Source: Paramecium tetraurelia
Lineage: Eukaryota; Ciliophora; Oligohymenophorea; Peniculida; Parameciidae
Length of the DNA stretch: 64,000 nt
Direction of reading: 5' to 3'
Assembly (NCBI RefSeq): GCF_000165425.1
Contig: NW_001799155.1
Coordinates: 185,241 to 249,240, forward strand
Shown here: positions 13,075-23,716 of the stretch, one piece after another
Layout: each line of letters opens with the position of its first letter
Position numbering within the stretch: the stretch's first letter is position 1
Position numbers and translations under genes: made by a program
The notes under the pieces: generated by a model
Database searches by the model: none
What the model saw: only the letters and a program-made list of their open reading frames with translations
Told to the model about the DNA's origin: nothing

Positions 13075-15803
13075 ATGAGACTTAATACTCAATTACCTCC
13101 AAAGCATAATTTCAATGCTTCTTTTAATTACGATTGGGATTTATTGAATAAGAAAAGAGAAATCGAAATGCTTAGACCTAAAGAAATTTGTCCAAAACGC
13201 AATCACTCATTCCATACTAGTTCAAATGATTGTGATAAATCTGTACATAATCGGTCTTTTGAGAAATCTATGTAAGAAACAGAAAAGGTGAGTTCAAGAA
13301 TGCAAACTGAATTTGGCTAATTGAAAACCCTCATTTAGAAAAGGCGTGATGAGATTGAAAAATAGCAAAGACAATAGGATCTCAAACTCTCAATATCAAT
13401 ACCCTAATAAACCATCAAGGAGGAGATGAAAAAATAAAAATAAGAAGCTCCATAATTCAATTACTATTAAACATTCAAACCCATTTTCGCAAAATTAAAT
13501 TCATTAATTGAGAACTCCAATACTAAAGAGCAGGATAGACAAAGATTAGTGACCTTATTCGATTCTATCGATTAAGAATCCATCAAAAAGAACAATGAAC
13601 CAGAATAAATGTTTTAAATAGTTGAATAATTGGTGAAAGAATTTGTTATTCCCACCTTAGAACAATAAACTCCACCTCAATAAAATTCAAAAAGAAGCTC
13701 TTTGTAAACACAATCCTCAAATTTTATTAAGTAATTGCCATCTCACTAACAGATACCTAAATCCATTGAGTAATCAATTAATTTTAAGAATGTGTTTGAA
13801 TTGTAATATAAAAATCCTTGGTAATTTTACACTTAAATAAAGAACAATGATGGTGGATATTATGAATACTGTGTCAATTATAGGATTGTAACTGGAGAAT
13901 CTTTAAACTGCTTTAACATCTCAAAATCTTAGTCATATTAACTAAAAAACTAATAGTCCAACATATAATTGGATTATAGATAAATCAAATAGTCCTTAAT
14001 ATAAAAGCAGATATTAAGTATTGATGATTAATTTTCTCTTGTGCCAGTAACTCACTTTTAAAAGAAAGTAATTTATGCGTTGAGTTACCCCTCTTAGTAC
14101 TGTAAGCAAATTTAACAATATATCGGATTGAATGTTAGTAATCATCAATGTAAAATGGAGTTGGGAATAAATAAGCTGAATAAAGTTATTTAACTGTAAT
14201 AAAGATAGAGAAGATAATTGGTTTTTTCGAGAATGACCTAATTTATGAACCAATTAAGAAAACTAAAAAGGCTAATTCAATCATTTGGATTTAAGAGATT
14301 GAAATAGAATTATTATTCAACAAAACTTTCAAGAAGTATCAATAACAATCTTTGTAAGTTAATACTCTAAGCAGCAAAATAAGTAAAAAAAGATCAAAAG
14401 AATTACACAACTTAACTGTTCATGTTATTGCAAAAGTACTAATGTAGACTGAAAAGTAATGCAATAACTCAATTAATTGGGAATGATGATTTAATTATTA
14501 TGTTATAAGGATTACAATCTGAGAACTCAATAGAGATGTATTTATAATAAGTAGCTCAGTTGATGGGCGAAAAATTAGCAGTCTCCATTTTAAATATTGA
14601 GATTTTATCATTAACTTCCTATTTACCTGAATATGGGTTGATATAAGAGTATTTTGAAGACGTTGATGACATCTCGCAATTCAACACTCTTTACTAATTA
14701 ACTTTAAATATAAATACTGAGTTAATGAATAATTAGAATATTGAATTTGAGAATCGACATATTTGGAAGGTTAATGATGAGATATTCTTAATAACCTCAT
14801 CTAATATGTAGACTCATTATTTGAGTAAAATAGCTTTAATTTTAACAAATGGAATCAATAGTTTAAGATAGAAATATTTGGAGTTTTTTAAATTCGCAAG
14901 ATTGAAAGTGGAATAGCATCAATAGAAGATGAAGTCTAAATTTTTTAATAGATGGAGAAGCAATCAAAGTGTATTTGTTGATCAATTAAGAAATGAACTC
15001 GTTTGTTCTAAATAAGAATAAGATCAATCTTAAAGATTAATTTACTAATATGAATTGGAATTATAGAATATGCAAATATAAAATGCATTGAAATCAAAAT
15101 GCTTAAGTAGTGCCTTGTTGGAAAATACTTTATCAAAGAGAGAGAATGAAATGTCATTAAAAGAGACCTTCTTTAAGTTATGGAGAAGTAAAAATAGTAA
15201 CATGAGACATTTTGAGTAGAGAGTGGAAACAGGATTGTTTTTATTGGAATCGGCAGTTTTCAAAATTGAGTAATGCTAATTAGATAAAGCATTCAGAGAA
15301 ATAGCATTCGCATATACTCAACCTACTGGCACAATACCAACTAGTCCAATCTTAAAGAATACGAAAAGGAGTTTCCATACAAGAGAATAGACAAGGAGAA
15401 GCTAAGAGGAATTAGAGTAATCAGTATTATGGGATGTGCATCAAATGAAGATTCATACACCAAATACTCATAAGGGATAATCCTTATCTCCTATCACTGC
15501 TCATACTATCAACCAATCTTTTCTTATTGAGAATGAATCCTTGTATCAATATCACTCATAAAGATGGTAAGAGTTTTAATCATTATTATTAGTACATAAT
15601 AGCCTAAGAAGAAGGCATAGTAACAGTAATCCTCGCATTTGGATTAAGAGAATGTACAATCACAGAATAAAATCTATTCTCAAAGGACTAAGGATTTTGT
15701 TCGTAAAATATCTTAGCCAAAACAGTAATAACAACAAAACCATAGGAGAATAAATTCAACATAACCAGGAAGTTCTTTTTCATTTTATGATTTATAACAT
15801 TGA
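13075..15803 (+). CDS. 900-aa protein of unknown function
   Basis: One long open frame from ATG 13075. A single 26-nt intron (GTAAGAG...TTATTAG, near 15566-15591) joins it to a Gln/Ser-rich tail ending at TGA 15801, giving 900 aa. The N-terminal ~230 residues are charged and Gln-rich (helical or coiled-coil, then low complexity). The middle is helical with basic stretches such as RQLVFSRMTQFMNQLRKLKR. There is also a Trp/Arg-containing repeat-like motif (FKLWRSKNSNMRHF and FNRWRSNQS). I do not recognise a family. It converges on the cyclic-nucleotide-binding gene with only 6 bases between stops. A cytoskeletal or basal-body role would fit the composition, but nothing in the sequence proves it. 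Confidence 0.75.
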
Positions 15804-15809
15804 TTAATT

Positions 15810-17253
15810 TCATTAAGATCTGTTAATGTTGAGTTTCTTTAATTTTCTCTAAAAAGAATTCGCTATGCTTAATTGACTTGTGCTTTATTCTAATTATTTC
15901 ACCAACCCTTGCATGCTCAATCCAACCTGAGTTAAGGATTACACTTTTTTTTTGCATTCAGCCATTGGAGATATCTTGGATTCCAAATATTTGAAGTATG
16001 TTCTATTGTCACTTGTTTTTATGTCAATAATGTTGATGGGAGGCAATGCTTACTTACCCTTTAATTCTGGAAGTCTCAATCGATTGTCAAATCCCTTTTT
16101 ATTTTGCTTATCAACATAAATATTCTTAATTAGTTTTCTCTTATATTAATTCCAATTCCTCTTCTCTTCATACAATAATTTGAGATCATCATCTTCAGGA
16201 TATTATTTAATTTATTTTTGATACGCTTCCAATCTATCCGAAGGCACAATCATCTTTAAATTGAATGAACTAATTGAAACAATCTCAGAAGGAATAGAAG
16301 TGATATAAGAGCATTGTGACTCTTCTTCATTTAATAAAGCAAAATCGCCGAAGATCTCACCATCTCCTAATTCATCAATTTCAAAGTAGACATCTTAGTT
16401 AAATAAATCAGTGCTGCTTGTTGTTTATCCTCTAATCAATGAAGATGGATAATCTTCCAGGTTCCATTTAATTTTTTTGATTGCTTTTACCCTTCCACTT
16501 TTGATTATATACATTTAGGTTGGTTCAACTCCTTATTTTAAGAGAATTTACTGGGATGGGTACATTAGCAATTAACATTTTGTACATAGTTAAACTAGTA
16601 GATCTTTGTTGAACATTTGGAATACAGGAAGAGATTCTAAAAATTAAAGTAGTTTATTGAGTGCAACTGTTTTCATTTCATTGGTATTATCCATGGTTTT
16701 CATATATTCTTGAAATGCATCTTTTTCTAAAACGATTAAGTCACTTCTCTCATTTGCAATTACTGTAGCTGTTCTCTTTGAATTATAGAGCAAAGAGATT
16801 TCTCCAAACGCATCACCTTTACCCAATTAAGCTATTTCTTTCTATATAAAACAAACTACTCTTACAAGTTGCATGAAATTCTTAAATTCGGTCGGTTCAT
16901 CTATGTACACTTTGACACTTCCATTCAAGATTACATAGAATGCATCACCTTAATCGCCTTATTTAAAGATATATTATCGTTTTTCATAGGTTTTGAGATA
17001 GAGATTTTTACATAATTCCAAGAAGTCAGGTTTTTGTTTGTATTGGGAGAGGAATTTAATTTACTAAAGTAGATATAATTTTTAGGAGATTTACTTGGGC
17101 AATCTCAGCAATATCTTTACAGATTGGTTGAGTTCTTTATTCGATTGGTACTTATAAAAGTAGTTTAAGTTTTTCAGTTTAATAGATAAATTTCTTTTTA
17201 TTTTACTCTTCCTCATCTTGACTGGTTTCTGTAACAGTTCTTTATTCCAACAT
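15810..17253 (-). CDS. tandem cyclic-nucleotide-binding-domain protein
   Basis: 462 aa with two introns (31 and 24 nt) near the 5' end. It holds two cNMP-binding domains. The first has IFKQGDQGDAFYVILNGSV and a phosphate-binding cassette GDAFGEISLLYNSKRTATV, in which the Glu and Arg that hold the cyclic nucleotide are kept. The second (PTQMYIIKSGRVKAIKK, then DGEIFGDFALLNEEESQCSY) lacks the arginine and probably no longer binds nucleotide. The order resembles the regulatory subunit of protein kinase A. However, the ~60-residue N-terminus lacks an evident dimerisation/docking helix, and I see no RRxS-type inhibitor site. It could therefore be a divergent PKA/PKG regulatory protein or a free-standing cAMP/cGMP sensor. 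The tail (last ~80 aa) is helical. Confidence 0.8.
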
Positions 17254-17286
17254 TGCAATAAATAAATATATATATAAATATTAAAA

Positions 17287-18477
17287 ATGTTTATAAAAAA
17301 CTTCTTTAAAAAACAATCAAGATTCGAGAGGAAACTGTTTGAATCCTCGATATTTGATAATCAAGAAACTGTTGATTTGGAAGACGTAAAATAAATGCTA
17401 CAAGGTATATTGGATATAATTAAAATAGGGTTTCCTTGTCTATCTGAAATTGACTAATTAGTTTAAAGTATGACCTTAGTTTAAGTGTGTCGTGAATTTC
17501 TGAGGCTCATCCCACAAACACTAGATAACCATAAAAAACTAAAAGTTCTCCTCACGATGCACGTGTTAATGGGCGACGTCAAACATGGTAGATTATTTGT
17601 GTAGTAATTGAATTGTTTCAATGGATGGGCACCTGTTAATAAGGATGAAATCTTAAACAAGTTCATCGGAATTCAAACTATGATAATCCATAAACTGGCT
17701 AGCATATAGGATATTTGCAATAGGAGCAAATTCAAAACCAATATTGAGATTTTTTTCAAAGATATCGATACCTCAGTCATTCAATTTTACAAAGCTATTA
17801 ATTGTCTAAACTTCATTCTAGCTTAATATGATGTATGAATTCTCTACTATTTTCAGCTATTCCTCAGTATTTCTAAATTGCACAACAGAACCGTAGTAAT
17901 GGAAATTTACTTGCTCATCTGGAACGATCTAATAGCCATGTATTTGATGCTTGAAAGGTACGGTTTATGAATTCTCTTTTTAAGTATTGTAGGTTCATAC
18001 GACAATTTATGGAGTGCTATACTTAACTTGATCAAAAATAAGCACTGTAAGTCTATGAACTGTTTAATGAATATAACAAATTAACAGCGTCTGTGAGATA
18101 ATTCGGATCCATCAGCAACAATTTTAAAAATTGCAATATTTCCCAGCCAAAGTAATCCCATATTTCATTTTAGATGGTACATACCAACAAAAAGGGAGTA
18201 GGATGAATTACAGTTATATTTTTAGAATGTTAAAATATATCTAACAAGTAGAACAAAAAGATAGAAAATTGAAAAGTCTGCTTCTTAGGTCTTGAGGGTT
18301 TGTCAAAGCACAGATAGGAACTATAGAAAATCAACTTCATTTGTTGGGCAAAAAGGAGATAATTTTCTTTAAAATACTACTTTAGGGTATATGAAGAAAA
18401 TATCTACTGCCGTAAATCCAATTGCATTCTAATACACATTTGAGAGTGAATCAAAAACTGAAATATAATAGAAATGA
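17287..18477 (+). CDS. ANTH-like clathrin adaptor protein
   Basis: 367 aa after removing introns of 24, 35 and 28 nt. The protein is helical throughout. The segment around 220-270 (LIWNDLIAMYLMLE then FIRQFMECYTQLDQKQALQVY) follows the pattern of the C-terminal half of the AP180/CALM N-terminal homology (ANTH) domain, where a helix is followed by a 'llekyf.m....a...y..f...t..l..f' core. The upstream part (KLKVLLTMHVLMGD) matches the early 'lk.l...h.L...' helix of the family. ANTH domains bind PI(4,5)P2 and promote clathrin coat assembly. The C-terminal ~80 residues are basic and Ser/Gln-rich without clear NPF or clathrin-box motifs. Family assignment is by pattern only; a generic helical protein is the alternative. 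Confidence 0.5.
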
Positions 18478-18520
18478 TTTATATATCAAAATTTATGATA
18501 TTGAAACATATATAAATCAA

Positions 18521-20326
18521 TCAAATTTTTTATGCAAAATATTTAACGTCAATATCCTGATCTTATTGTAGAATTCTTGCTTTATTTTTGAATTCATTCT
18601 GTGCCTTGTTGTCTAATTTATTTTAAATGGCAGTGAATAATTTGAAAACGTTCAATCTAACATTAGGAACCTTATCATTCAAAGATTTCTGTGTAATTTC
18701 CTTGTTTAATAGGATATATTGAATACTTTAAACTAATTTACTAGATCATCTTTTGATAATACATTCTTTAATTTGGCCATACTATGCATAGCAGATACTC
18801 TATAGATATAATTTGGTTATTCAAATTGTTTATTGATGCATTTTAAAATAAATTCTCTTATCTTATCATATCCAAAGGTCTCGCTCAATTAGACTAGATT
18901 ATCAATGGCCTAGTCCCTAATTGCCTGGTAGTGATTCAACACTCCTTTCTCAAGATAAATCTCCTATAATTCTAAGAAACTGTCATAGCCTGCCACCTTG
19001 AGAAGTTTGGGTATGATTGACATCATTTCCAATCTGTATCTCCATTGTTTCTCTGAAGCAAAAGTGGATATAAGAGGAACCAAATGTTTTTTGGAATTGT
19101 CTTGTCCTATTGCTTAAGATAGTTGATCCAAATTGTGAGCTAGTTTGATTTTGATTTCAACAACATCGTCTTTAATTAATGTTGTAATCAAGGGTATAAA
19201 ACTTTGCAAAACAATTTAAACAGAGTATTATTTCGAAATTTTACAAATTTGTTCAGCCAAAGACATTCTAACATGTTACGAGGTGTCTGTGGATAGAGTT
19301 TAGAATAATGGTAGGAATAAATCTTTGCTGGAGGAGGGTAATTCTTTTAATAAATGATAGATCGATATAAGTGCCATGGATCTGACTTCAGGTTCTGTGT
19401 CTTTGAGTAATTATTAGAAGACAGGAACTGCTTGATTTTTTAGAATAGTTTTATTTTTATCTAATAATTTGAAAAAGTATTGTTACTTAGTTTGACAATG
19501 ATGTCAATTATACTTTCCAAACACTCTGGAACGGTGTATCTGACTCGCCAGCTTTTTTCATTGGGATCAGCCAATGCGAAGTAGCCTTGCAGTTGAGTTT
19601 CTAAATCATGTTCGTCATCAATTAATTTGAGCATATATTGTGACCCTTCGATTGCTTTGATTTTGACACTGTCGATGGGATCTTTGAGGAGTGCTTCCCA
19701 TAATTGTAACAATTGTTGTGGTTAGCATTTCATTTTGGCAAGATCTGACAAGACTCCAGCACAAACTCTTCTGACCATAGGTGTATCATCTCCACATAGT
19801 TATTTGAATAAGTCCCAAAGAGTGCTCTATTTTTCATTTGAGACATGTTTGTAAGTGAGTGGGAGGAGACTGGCTGCAGATATTCTGGAAGGAAAGTTGT
19901 CCCATTGGCCGAGTTATTGGACAATTTAAAAAAAGTGATTTTCAAAAAAACCTAAAAATGAATTGAAAGGGAGGGATTACTGTTTGGCATTCCTTCTGCT
20001 AGCAAGATTAAGGATTCGACTGCTTTATCTCTCACCAATGGCTCTTCCATGGAACTTAGAATTTCAAGTGGCGCATTAAGCAAATGAACATTGGCCCCTG
20101 TGAAAGGTTTGAGATTGACTAATTCCTTGGCTAATTTGATTAGGAATTCGTCTTCATTGTCCTATTCTTCTATGATATCAATTAAATAAGGGATGAGTTC
20201 TTGGCAAGTCCTTGAAGGTCCGAGGATTTGTGCAATGGATACTATTTTGGATACAGCATTGAGTTTGAGATTGGGATCATCACTTTTGAGTTCTTCAATG
20301 AAAATAGTACAGTCTTCTTCGTCCAT
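18521..20326 (-). CDS. PPP2R1A: protein phosphatase 2A scaffold subunit A (PR65)
   Basis: About 580 aa, the usual length of PR65 (589 in human). The protein is a string of HEAT repeats. Family hallmarks include DDTPMVRRVCAGVLSDLAK, DPNLKLNAVSKI and LGPSRTCQELIPYL near the N-terminus and DQDIDVKYFAQK at the very end, where human PR65 ends with a comparable DVKYFAQEA. Introns of 26 nt (RC of GTAACAATAC..., near 19455-19480) and 29 nt (near 19953-19981) restore the frame, and one more short intron must exist. The scaffold holds the PP2A catalytic C subunit and a variable B subunit, giving the main cytoplasmic and nuclear Ser/Thr phosphatase. Identification is firm; the symbol is by homology to the animal gene. 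Confidence 0.92.
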
Positions 20327-20366
20327 TTTAAAAAATAATTGGATTTAGTTTAATTAATTTCGTTAA

Positions 20367-21143
20367 ATGAACAGACAAGAGAAATAGGAAGTCGAATCAG
20401 GATTGCGCAATCTTTTGGAGGAAGTATTGAGAGTTTAAATAATTAAATCAGATGATGATATTTAGTAATGAGAAGATATCTGGGATCGAGTACTGTGATT
20501 GTCAAGATCTAATACAGCGAATCAGCAAGTTGTTTCGATAACTGAAGAACAGTAATCTTGAATACAAAAAGTTGGAATCCGTATTGTAATAATAGGAAGC
20601 AGACATACGTAATCACATAAGTGTATGAAGACATTTTTAATTTTAGTTAGAATAGCAGATGAAGTTATATTAAGATGGTCTTTAATCTAAGTTGGAGGAG
20701 GCCAATTCTGAAGTCAAGAGACTCCAATCGGAAGTGTATAAATTAAGGAAATCTAAGTATGAATAAAGTATGATAGTTGTTAATCAGAATCGAAGAAAAA
20801 GGATTAGAGTCACGATGGGTCTACTTCGTATCGACAGGGTTCTCCAAAGAAACAATGCTCCTTCTCTCAACATGGAGGATATGCTTCCCATAGAAGTTCA
20901 TGTGATGAACTCTTTAAGAGATACAATAAATTGCTGTAACAATAGTAGGCCTCGATAAGTCAACGATCAAATAACATATAGATTAGTTAGTATATGATGA
21001 AAGGACGGTAGACACTAGCAGAAATCGTTAATATTCAACCAAGCAGGAGTCAGACGAAACACAATAGCAGTAGTGTGAATAAGAGTGGATATAACAATTC
21101 GATCAATTCAGAGGCAATAAGAAACTTGTTGAAAATGAAATGA
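20367..21143 (+). CDS. coiled-coil protein, hypothetical
   Basis: 234 aa after removing introns of 28, 24 and 20 nt; the total is then an exact codon number. Residues ~35-130 form heptad-rich helix (ISKLFRQLKNSNLEYKKLES ... LQSKLEEANSEVKRLQSEVY), a likely dimeric coiled coil. The C-terminal half is basic and Ser/Gln/Asn-rich (SHDGSTSYRQGSPKK, CDELFKRYNKLLQQQQ). No known domain. It begins only 40 bases from the divergent PP2A-A start, so the two genes probably share a bidirectional promoter. It is followed after 27 bases by the b561 gene on the same strand. Confidence 0.65.
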
Positions 21144-21170
21144 ATTATAAATTGTTTAAATAATAATTTT

Positions 21171-23709
21171 ATGAATATTGTGATTTTCATTCTACCAATT
21201 GTATATGCCTGCATAGACTCATTCGATTGTTTTACAGACAGTTCCAGATTTACTTGCAATGGGGAACCCTGTCCAGGAAATCTAACAGAACTAGATAACT
21301 TTGTGACATTTACAAACAATCTTTCCATGTACTATTAATTAGATGCTAATAACATTACTCTGTTATTCGAATTGCAATTATGCTAGAGATTTGCCATTGT
21401 GTTTAATTACACAAAAATGAATGAAATCAATAAAACTTATGATGAATATGACATTACCGGCAAAGACATCATTTTCTTCAGTTGGGCACAAACCTATGAT
21501 GATTTGTATGTTAATGACAACATTGGAGCATCTGCAACCGCATTTATTTGGGACGAATAAAAGGGAGGATATTAAAGTTGGCACATTTTGGGATATGCCA
21601 TAATAAATGAAACAATTAGAATCAAAATCACTAGAGCCATTCATACAGATGATAACGAGGATTATCAATTTAGTTACCAATTTGTTGATATTGGATATCT
21701 CATAGTCTATGATAAGGAAGGATTGGTCTATAGAAATTATAATAGAGGAGTAGTCACTGTGGATTTGTATAACTTAGATAGTGAGGCAGAGAAATACGAA
21801 CAATTTACAGACGAAGGACATTCTATTTTCCTCTTTATCTTTTGGAGTTTCATGTCAGATATTGGAATCTTCTTTGGTAGATAATTAAAGAGCTATCCAA
21901 AATATGCTAAAGTTCACGGAATGATATTCCTATTCTAGAGCATTGTGACCTATATCTTTGCTTTCAGTAAAATCGAATACAGTACTTTATATTTATAATA
22001 TTCCAGATAAGTTGAAGATCCAAGAAATCTATTATTATGATGGGTTGGTTATAGCTCATTTTATAGTCGGAGTCTTGATACTGAGTTTTCTGTTGCTTCA
22101 ATTGATGATGGGCATGATTGTCAAAAACAATCTAGAATCTTTGAATGGATCCAATAAAATCTATAAAGTGAAGAGAATACACTTCTATCTTGGTTACTTC
22201 ATATATTTTGTTACCAAAGCTTAGGTAGCCATGGGAGTACATATTCAAAGGCCAGATTTATTGTAACATTCAAATCATTCAATTTAGAATTCCCTTCTAT
22301 TACTTCTACGTATTTCTCTTCTTTACCAAAATGTCAATCGAAATACTCTACTACTATGAAGTGTCCATAATACCAAGGCACAGAATCACCTATCAGTATG
22401 TAGAATTAGACAAGAATCAGATCTATGAAAATTTGATTGACAAAATCAATTAGAATGGTAATAATCATGAGTAATATATCAATTAGTTCCAAGAAATCAA
22501 TTAGTTAAAGAATATTAGAAATTAAATTACATCATTCTCAGAGAAGCCATTTATGATGTCAGTGACTTTAACCATCCAGGAGGTTAGTATATCCTAGAGA
22601 GGATTACTGGAAGGGAAATTGGTCGATACTTTTATGGAGGATTCCCAATTTAAAATTTAAATATCAAAATGCACATACATACTTAATTTGCAATCAATTA
22701 CATTGAAACTAGATACTTAGGAGATTATAGAAATGACAATTGTCCACTCTTATATTATGAGGAAAATACGTCTCAAATTGATAAATATGTATGGAAATTT
22801 GAACAATACATCCCATTTGCCTAAGATGTTGGCTTATTCATATTCAAAAGTCACTTCTTTTAGGTTCGCCAATTTTTGAAAGGCGTTTAATGGTTTGGTC
22901 GATACTTCTATATTAAACCATTTGGAACTGGTATCAAACTGGCAGAAAGACCTTACTCAATTGTCATGTCATACACTCATTCTGCCATCCTCAAGAGACA
23001 ACAACTACTAGACTTTTTCAAATCTTAAGTCATTGAATAGGATTTTTAACCCTTCTCCCCTTAGCAATAGGCCACCTTGTCTGATGAAATTAATTTTGTT
23101 GTGAAGAGATGTGATTTCTCTAACAACATGAGTCGATTCCTTCATGGCACAGGTCACAAACCATATGAAATAACAGGACCCTATGGCTTTGGTTTGGAAT
23201 TAGATGCTCTCTCTGATGGAATTCATTATGCATTTGTTCAAGGCACTGGAATTTTGCCATTCCTTGATCTTATAGATTACCTTCTAAAAAAAGCTATCTA
23301 TACGATTCTACATGATCAAAGAAGCAAGGAAGTAGCTGATTGCATAAATGATAACAATGAAGAATATCTGACTACTTTAGGTCCAGACTTCTAGTTAATA
23401 ATTCATGCAGCTTTTAGCGATATTGCTCATCTTTATGGACTTCCAATTATTTAGGATTTGCTGTTTATTTGTAAAACCTTTTAATTAGACTTTTTTGATA
23501 TTAAGATTATGATCAAGGACCGTAGCAATATTCCAGAGGAGTTGGCAAATTATATGGTTGAATCATATTTCAATCTTAAATATATGAAGGAACACTTAAA
23601 ATTCAAACCCACAAAAGTGTACGTTTGCGGAAGTCCTCAATTTGAAGAAGAAATTCAAACCAATTTATTTGATCTTGGAATACCAAAAAAATATTTAGTT
23701 ATTGTGTGA
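21171..23709 (+). CDS. DOMON-cytochrome b561-cytochrome b5-reductase fusion, transmembrane electron carrier
   Basis: 819 aa with three introns (25, 25 and 29 nt). A signal peptide (MNIVIFILPIVYACI) is followed by a Cys-containing DOMON-type lumenal domain (residues ~20-210, with FFSWAQTYDD and GGYQSWHILGY). Next come five hydrophobic helices with the b561 histidines (KVHGMIF, IAHFIVG, IHFYLGY). Then a cytochrome b5 heme domain is recognised by IYDVSDFNHPGG; the HPGG is at 22573-22584, about residue 442. Last is a ferredoxin-reductase-like FAD/NAD(P)H domain (ITGPYGFGLEL, FVQGTGILPFLDL, VYVCGSPQFEEEI). Electrons could pass from NAD(P)H through FAD and b5 heme to the b561 hemes and across the membrane to an acceptor such as ferric iron or monodehydroascorbate. 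Domains are firm; the electron path and acceptor are inference. Confidence 0.85.
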
Positions 23710-23716
23710 ATATAAA

